Shown here: piece by piece, positions 5,970-8,564 of the stretch
Layout: every line of letters starts with the position of its first letter
Numbering within the stretch: position 1 is the first letter of the stretch
Source: an uncultured Ruminococcus sp.
Lineage (GTDB): Bacteria; Bacillota; Clostridia; Oscillospirales; Acutalibacteraceae
NCBI GenBank assembly: GCA_902783065.1
Contig: CACZPV010000027.1
Span: 1 to 8,564 of the forward strand
Direction of reading: 5' to 3'
Length of the DNA stretch: 8,564 nt
Made by a program: the position numbers and the translations under genes
The notes under the pieces: generated by a model
The model's input: the letters and a program-made list of their open reading frames with translations, nothing else
What the model was told of the DNA's origin: nothing
Database searches by the model: none

Positions 5970-6497
5970 TCAAACCATATCATTTTTTGGAATCATCCGC
6001 TCCATAATATATTCTTTACATACAAATCCGCCGCCGATATCTGTATCTTCAGAACGAACTTTGTGAAACCCTAAATGTTCGTAAACATTAATGGCAAAAC
6101 TATTGTTTCTTTCGACTCTCAGACAGATTTTCTGAATATGTGAAAAACCGAGTTCCGGATTCTGGAAAATCGCTTCAACATGTGCCAGTGTCTTTTTGGC
6201 GAGTCCCTGCCTGCGATATTCAGCTTTTATATAAAGCCTCGAAAGATACAGATAATCGCTTTGCAAAAGTACACACATATATCCGGCAAGCTGCTGATCT
6301 GCAAGAAGCATATAATAAATATATCCTTCTGACATTTGTTTTTTTAATGCAGCTTTAGACTGATATTTTTCCAGCATATATTCAATCTGCTCATCCGAAA
6401 AGATGTCCTTATAATAATTATGCCAGACATGGTAAGCAGCTTCTTCCACCTCAATGATTTGTTTTTCTGTTGCCACAGGCATTACATCAAATCTCAT
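5970..6497 (-). CDS. GNAT-family N-acetyltransferase
   Basis: Transfers an acetyl group from acetyl-CoA to an amine; the substrate cannot be told from sequence. The fold is visible in order: an N-terminal helix region with VWHNYYKDIFSDEQIEYML (24-42), typical of a clostridial GNAT group; strand LAGYMCVLL (70-78); RLYIKAEYRRQGLAKKTL with the acetyl-CoA loop RRQGLA at 95-100; and the late NNSFAINVYEHLGF motif. The tail GGGFVCKEYIMERM is also usual for this group. The length of 175 is normal. ATG at 6497 has GGGG 5 bases upstream and is preferred. Met6 (ATG at 6482) would fit the family N-terminus but has a weaker site. It follows the small membrane protein gene after 123 bases that hold no clear terminator or promoter. 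Confidence 0.88.
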   Translation of the reverse strand: MRFDVMPVATEKQIIEVEEAAYHVWHNYYKDIFSDEQIEYMLEKYQSKAALKKQMSEGYIYYMLLADQQLAGYMCVLLQSDYLYLSRLYIKAEYRRQGLAKKTLAHVEAIFQNPELGFSHIQKICLRVERNNSFAINVYEHLGFHKVRSEDTDIGGGFVCKEYIMERMIPKNDMV

Positions 6498-6620
6498 ATT
6501 GACCCCACATTTTCTTTTATAAAAGGATGATCCGAAAACTGGATTTTACATAACATTGATAAGCTGTATTTAAGGGAAAACAGCAGCTGATCGGCTGACG
6601 TTTCCTTTAGTCTGCAGGCA

Positions 6621-7004
6621 TTAATTATCATTTCTTTCGATTTTTCTTCGGTTAACTATTGTGTCCACATGGACATCTTCCGACTTTGTCAGTTCCAAAG
6701 GTGCATTTTTCTTGTAAGTATACGGCTCACTCTGGCCATTTGTCTTATAGCCATGCCAGATCAGAAACACTGTTATACCGGTGGCTGCTATACTGACGCC
6801 TGCTGCAATCAGTATGGTTTTTGCAGTAATATCACCTTTCAGAAGTGCATATTCGTTTTCTGTTAATTCTGATGACTGCACAGCAGAATTTTCATCATTC
6901 TGAGTTTGATTTCCGGCAGCATATACCGTAACCGAAAGCAAAGATAAAGACAGCACCGCCATTATCAGAAGACATACTCTAAGGAAAGCTTTTTTTGTTT
7001 TCAT
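6621..7004 (-). CDS. Small signal-peptide, single-TM protein resembling a TPM-less YdjH
   Basis: From ATG at 7004 the 127-residue protein has a cleavable-looking signal peptide (1-30, ending VYAAG), a short Gln/Asn/Glu-rich outer segment (31-60), one membrane helix (about 61-83) and a cytoplasmic tail ending LELTKSEDVHVDTIVNRRKI plus a few residues. The tail resembles the C-terminal tail of TPM-domain membrane proteins (YdjH type), but only 30 residues lie between signal peptide and helix, so no TPM domain fits. That comparison is from memory and is an inference. The ribosome binding site GGAGG (7021-7017) lies inside the last codons of the upstream gene, so the two are translationally coupled. 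TTG at 7010 has ideal spacing (6), and TTG at 7016 opens the frame. ATG at 7004 has spacing 12 but gives the cleanest signal peptide. Confidence 0.78.
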   Translation of the reverse strand: MKTKKAFLRVCLLIMAVLSLSLLSVTVYAAGNQTQNDENSAVQSSELTENEYALLKGDITAKTILIAAGVSIAATGITVFLIWHGYKTNGQSEPYTYKKNAPLELTKSEDVHVDTIVNRRKIERNDN

Positions 7005-7012
7005 ACTCAATT

Positions 7013-8077
7013 TCAACCTCCCAGAAACAGCATAATGATAAAAATAACTACCAGCATAATTGCTGCAAATACACCGAGTTTTGCCCAGCTGACAGGAAGT
7101 TCACCGTATGTCTTGCCGGTCTGACCATTCATTGCGTACATATAATCTTTATCCTTATACTTAAAGGTCATAAGCCATACAGGCATCAAAGCATACTCCC
7201 ATGATTCGTTCAGTGTGTGAAGATTCATTTCATCTACGGTAACAGAATCATAACCGCTTACTGATTCCTTGTATATTTTTTCAGCATATTTTTCCAATTC
7301 CTTATCTACTTCTGCCTGAGCGTCATTTCTTTCGAGATCACGCTTTTCTGCAAGAAAGCCTGAAAGATAAGACATCGTAAACGGTCTTGCTTCATCATCG
7401 TCAAACGGATTGACATATTTCAGTGCTTTTTTATCATCAGCTGCTTTTAAGGCACTGTGTGGAAAATGTTTGAAATCTATCTTACCGGCGCGAACAACTT
7501 TGTAGATCTTTTTTTCCTCATATTCATAGTCACCATCCCGCCATGTGCGGCGATTTTCAGCTGTAGCTCTGATACCGCCATCTTTTAGCGAGTTAACAAG
7601 CCAATAAGGGTAATACACACCCTTCATCATATCAAGCTGTGACTCTGAAAGAAAATCATTGGGAAGAAATTTCTTCTTTCCGCAGAAATCGTAAAATTTT
7701 TGTTTTGCATCCTTTTCAGAAATCTTGAAAGGAATAACCAGATTAGGTTTAAAGCTCCCGGCAAGTCGGTTAGATAAAACAATAGGATTATGACAATACA
7801 CGCAGAACGTTGCCGCAGTATTTGTTTCAGCAATTACCTCCGCACCACAGCTCTGACAAACATAAAGTGCTGGTTCGCCAAATTCATCATCACTTGTACT
7901 TGGTTCCGGTTCAGGTTTGGATTCCTCATTCAGTTTTTCGTCCAGCTTGCCAAAATGCTTGATCAGTTCCTCCTCGGTAAAATCACTTCCGCAATATTCG
8001 CAGGCAAATTTCAGTTTCTGAGGATCATACTGCAGCGGTCCGCCGCAGTTAATACATTTATAGGATAACGCTTCCAT
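7013..8077 (-). CDS. Zinc-ribbon protein with C-terminal membrane anchor, YdjG-like
   Basis: The 354-residue protein carries a TFIIB-like zinc ribbon at the N-terminus (Cys8, Cys11, Cys26, Cys29), an acidic Glu/Pro/Ser linker (46-68), a second ribbon (Cys74, Cys77, Cys92, Cys95), a soluble middle domain of about 230 residues with a charged helix near the AEVDKELEKYAEKIYKE stretch, and one hydrophobic helix at the very end (about 334-352). It is therefore probably anchored with its bulk in the cytoplasm. Relatives are often mislabelled as PriA-like or phage replication proteins. In B. subtilis, YdjG of the ydjFGHI operon has this layout and works with the PspA homologue and the SPFH protein YdjI. 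Here it follows the YdjI-like gene, which supports that role. Its start has no good Shine-Dalgarno: GAGGTGGAG lies 28 bases upstream, and an in-frame TGA at 8101-8099 rules out a longer form. Confidence 0.85.
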   Translation of the reverse strand: MEALSYKCINCGGPLQYDPQKLKFACEYCGSDFTEEELIKHFGKLDEKLNEESKPEPEPSTSDDEFGEPALYVCQSCGAEVIAETNTAATFCVYCHNPIVLSNRLAGSFKPNLVIPFKISEKDAKQKFYDFCGKKKFLPNDFLSESQLDMMKGVYYPYWLVNSLKDGGIRATAENRRTWRDGDYEYEEKKIYKVVRAGKIDFKHFPHSALKAADDKKALKYVNPFDDDEARPFTMSYLSGFLAEKRDLERNDAQAEVDKELEKYAEKIYKESVSGYDSVTVDEMNLHTLNESWEYALMPVWLMTFKYKDKDYMYAMNGQTGKTYGELPVSWAKLGVFAAIMLVVIFIIMLFLGG

Positions 8078-8150
8078 ATACAGACCGTGCCCAAAGGCTC
8101 AGCCGCTCCACCTCTTTTCAAAGAATCTTTTTTTACAGGTAACAATGTTA

Positions 8151-8183
8151 TTATCCCGTCACGCCTAAGGCATGGCGGGATAA
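8151..8183 (-). other. Stable hairpin between the SPFH-like and YdjG-like genes
   Basis: TTATCCCG (8151-8158) pairs with CGGGATAA (8176-8183), and inside it CACGCC/GGCATG form 6 more pairs around TAA. Neither side is followed by a clean T-run. It lies 34 bases after the upstream stop codon and may trim or stabilise the mRNA, or partly terminate. The remaining gap to 8078 shows no gene. Confidence 0.6.
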
Positions 8184-8216
8184 CTTACGGGTTTATTATT
8201 TTACGTTATCAGTGAC

Positions 8217-8564
8217 TTAAGCGAAATCTGCCTCGTTGATGGGGTCACCGCATTCCGGACAGAACTTCGGAATAGGCTGTGACATATCCGGCTCATATCC
8301 GCATTTATCACATTTAATTTTCTTTGGCTTCGGAGCGGGACGCTTCGCACCGCATTCAGCACAGAATTTACCGGTATTAGTTGCACCGCAGGAACAGGTC
8401 CATGTGTTGCTTTCTGCCGGAGCCGGTTTCGGTTTGCCGCATTCAGCACAGAATTTGCCTTTATTGCCTGATTTACCGCATTCGCAGGTCCAACCGTCAT
8501 TAGCTGCCGGAGCTGATGGCTGCGGAGCCGGCTGTGCCTGAGGCTGAGGTGCAGGCTGCTGCAT
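8217..8564 (-). CDS. C-terminal part of an SPFH/YdjI-like protein with three zinc ribbons (5' end beyond window)
   Basis: The frame is open to the right edge, and the Met at the edge is probably internal. The visible 115 residues begin with a Pro/Gln/Ala-rich linker (1-22), followed by two near-identical ribbons, GWTCECG...GKFCAECGK (Cys27, 29, 39, 42) and TWTCSCG...GKFCAECGA (Cys57, 59, 68, 71), and a third with Cys85, Cys88, Cys102 and Cys105 (KCDKCGYEPD to FCPECGDP). This tail is characteristic of clostridial SPFH-domain (YdjI-like, formerly 'virion core') proteins, which form membrane-associated scaffolds. The SPFH domain itself is outside the window, so the assignment rests on the tail and on the YdjG-like neighbour. 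The gene is probably the upstream member of the same transcription unit. Confidence 0.75.
   Translation of the reverse strand: MQQPAPQPQAQPAPQPSAPAANDGWTCECGKSGNKGKFCAECGKPKPAPAESNTWTCSCGATNTGKFCAECGAKRPAPKPKKIKCDKCGYEPDMSQPIPKFCPECGDPINEADFA

Noticed and set aside
8201..8541. Open frames on both strands overlapping the zinc-ribbon tail
   Set aside because: They are shadows of the Cys/Pro/Ala-rich coding repeat; the frame with three regular zinc ribbons is the real one.

Overview
The window looks like low-GC Firmicutes DNA, most likely a gut clostridium of the Ruminococcaceae/Oscillospiraceae type. The AT-rich intergenic DNA, sigma-A-like promoters, strong purine ribosome binding sites, a leucine T-box and the family flavour of the proteins all point that way. 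The assignment is inferred from style, not from a search.

Layout. Positions 1-500 (minus) hold the membrane domain of an MgtE magnesium transporter that runs off the left edge. Its 5' side (about 500-710, minus) is a structured leader with mutually exclusive helices, a seven-codon mini-ORF behind a near-perfect Shine-Dalgarno, and no recognisable M-box. Divergently, 853-1608 (plus) encodes a water-selective aquaporin of the AqpZ type. Positions 1645-1950 hold a promoter, a leucine-specific T-box (specifier CTC at 1780-1782) and its terminator, which control leuA (2-isopropylmalate synthase, 2023-3720). A NAD(P)-dependent malic enzyme follows (3989-5161) and ends in a good terminator (5221-5261). 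A GC-rich inverted repeat of unknown nature (5319-5486) separates the plus-strand block from the minus-strand block.

The right part (5492-8564) is entirely minus strand. In transcription order it holds: the C-terminal end of a protein with a Pro/Gln/Ala linker and three zinc ribbons, typical of SPFH/YdjI-like proteins; a zinc-ribbon protein with a C-terminal membrane anchor (YdjG-like, 7013-8077); a small signal-peptide/single-TM protein (6621-7004) whose tail resembles that of TPM-domain (YdjH-like) proteins but which has no TPM domain; a GNAT acetyltransferase (5970-6497); and a two-TM protein of unknown function (5492-5893) preceded by an 18-bp hairpin.

How they work together. Left and centre are housekeeping functions: Mg2+ and water transport, and the leucine and pyruvate/malate branches of carbon flow. 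The right block resembles the Bacillus subtilis ydjGHI membrane-stress module (which works with the PspA homologue YdjF), in a reduced form. The two places most likely to hold undescribed biology are the mgtE leader and the TPM-less YdjH-like protein in the SPFH/zinc-ribbon module.
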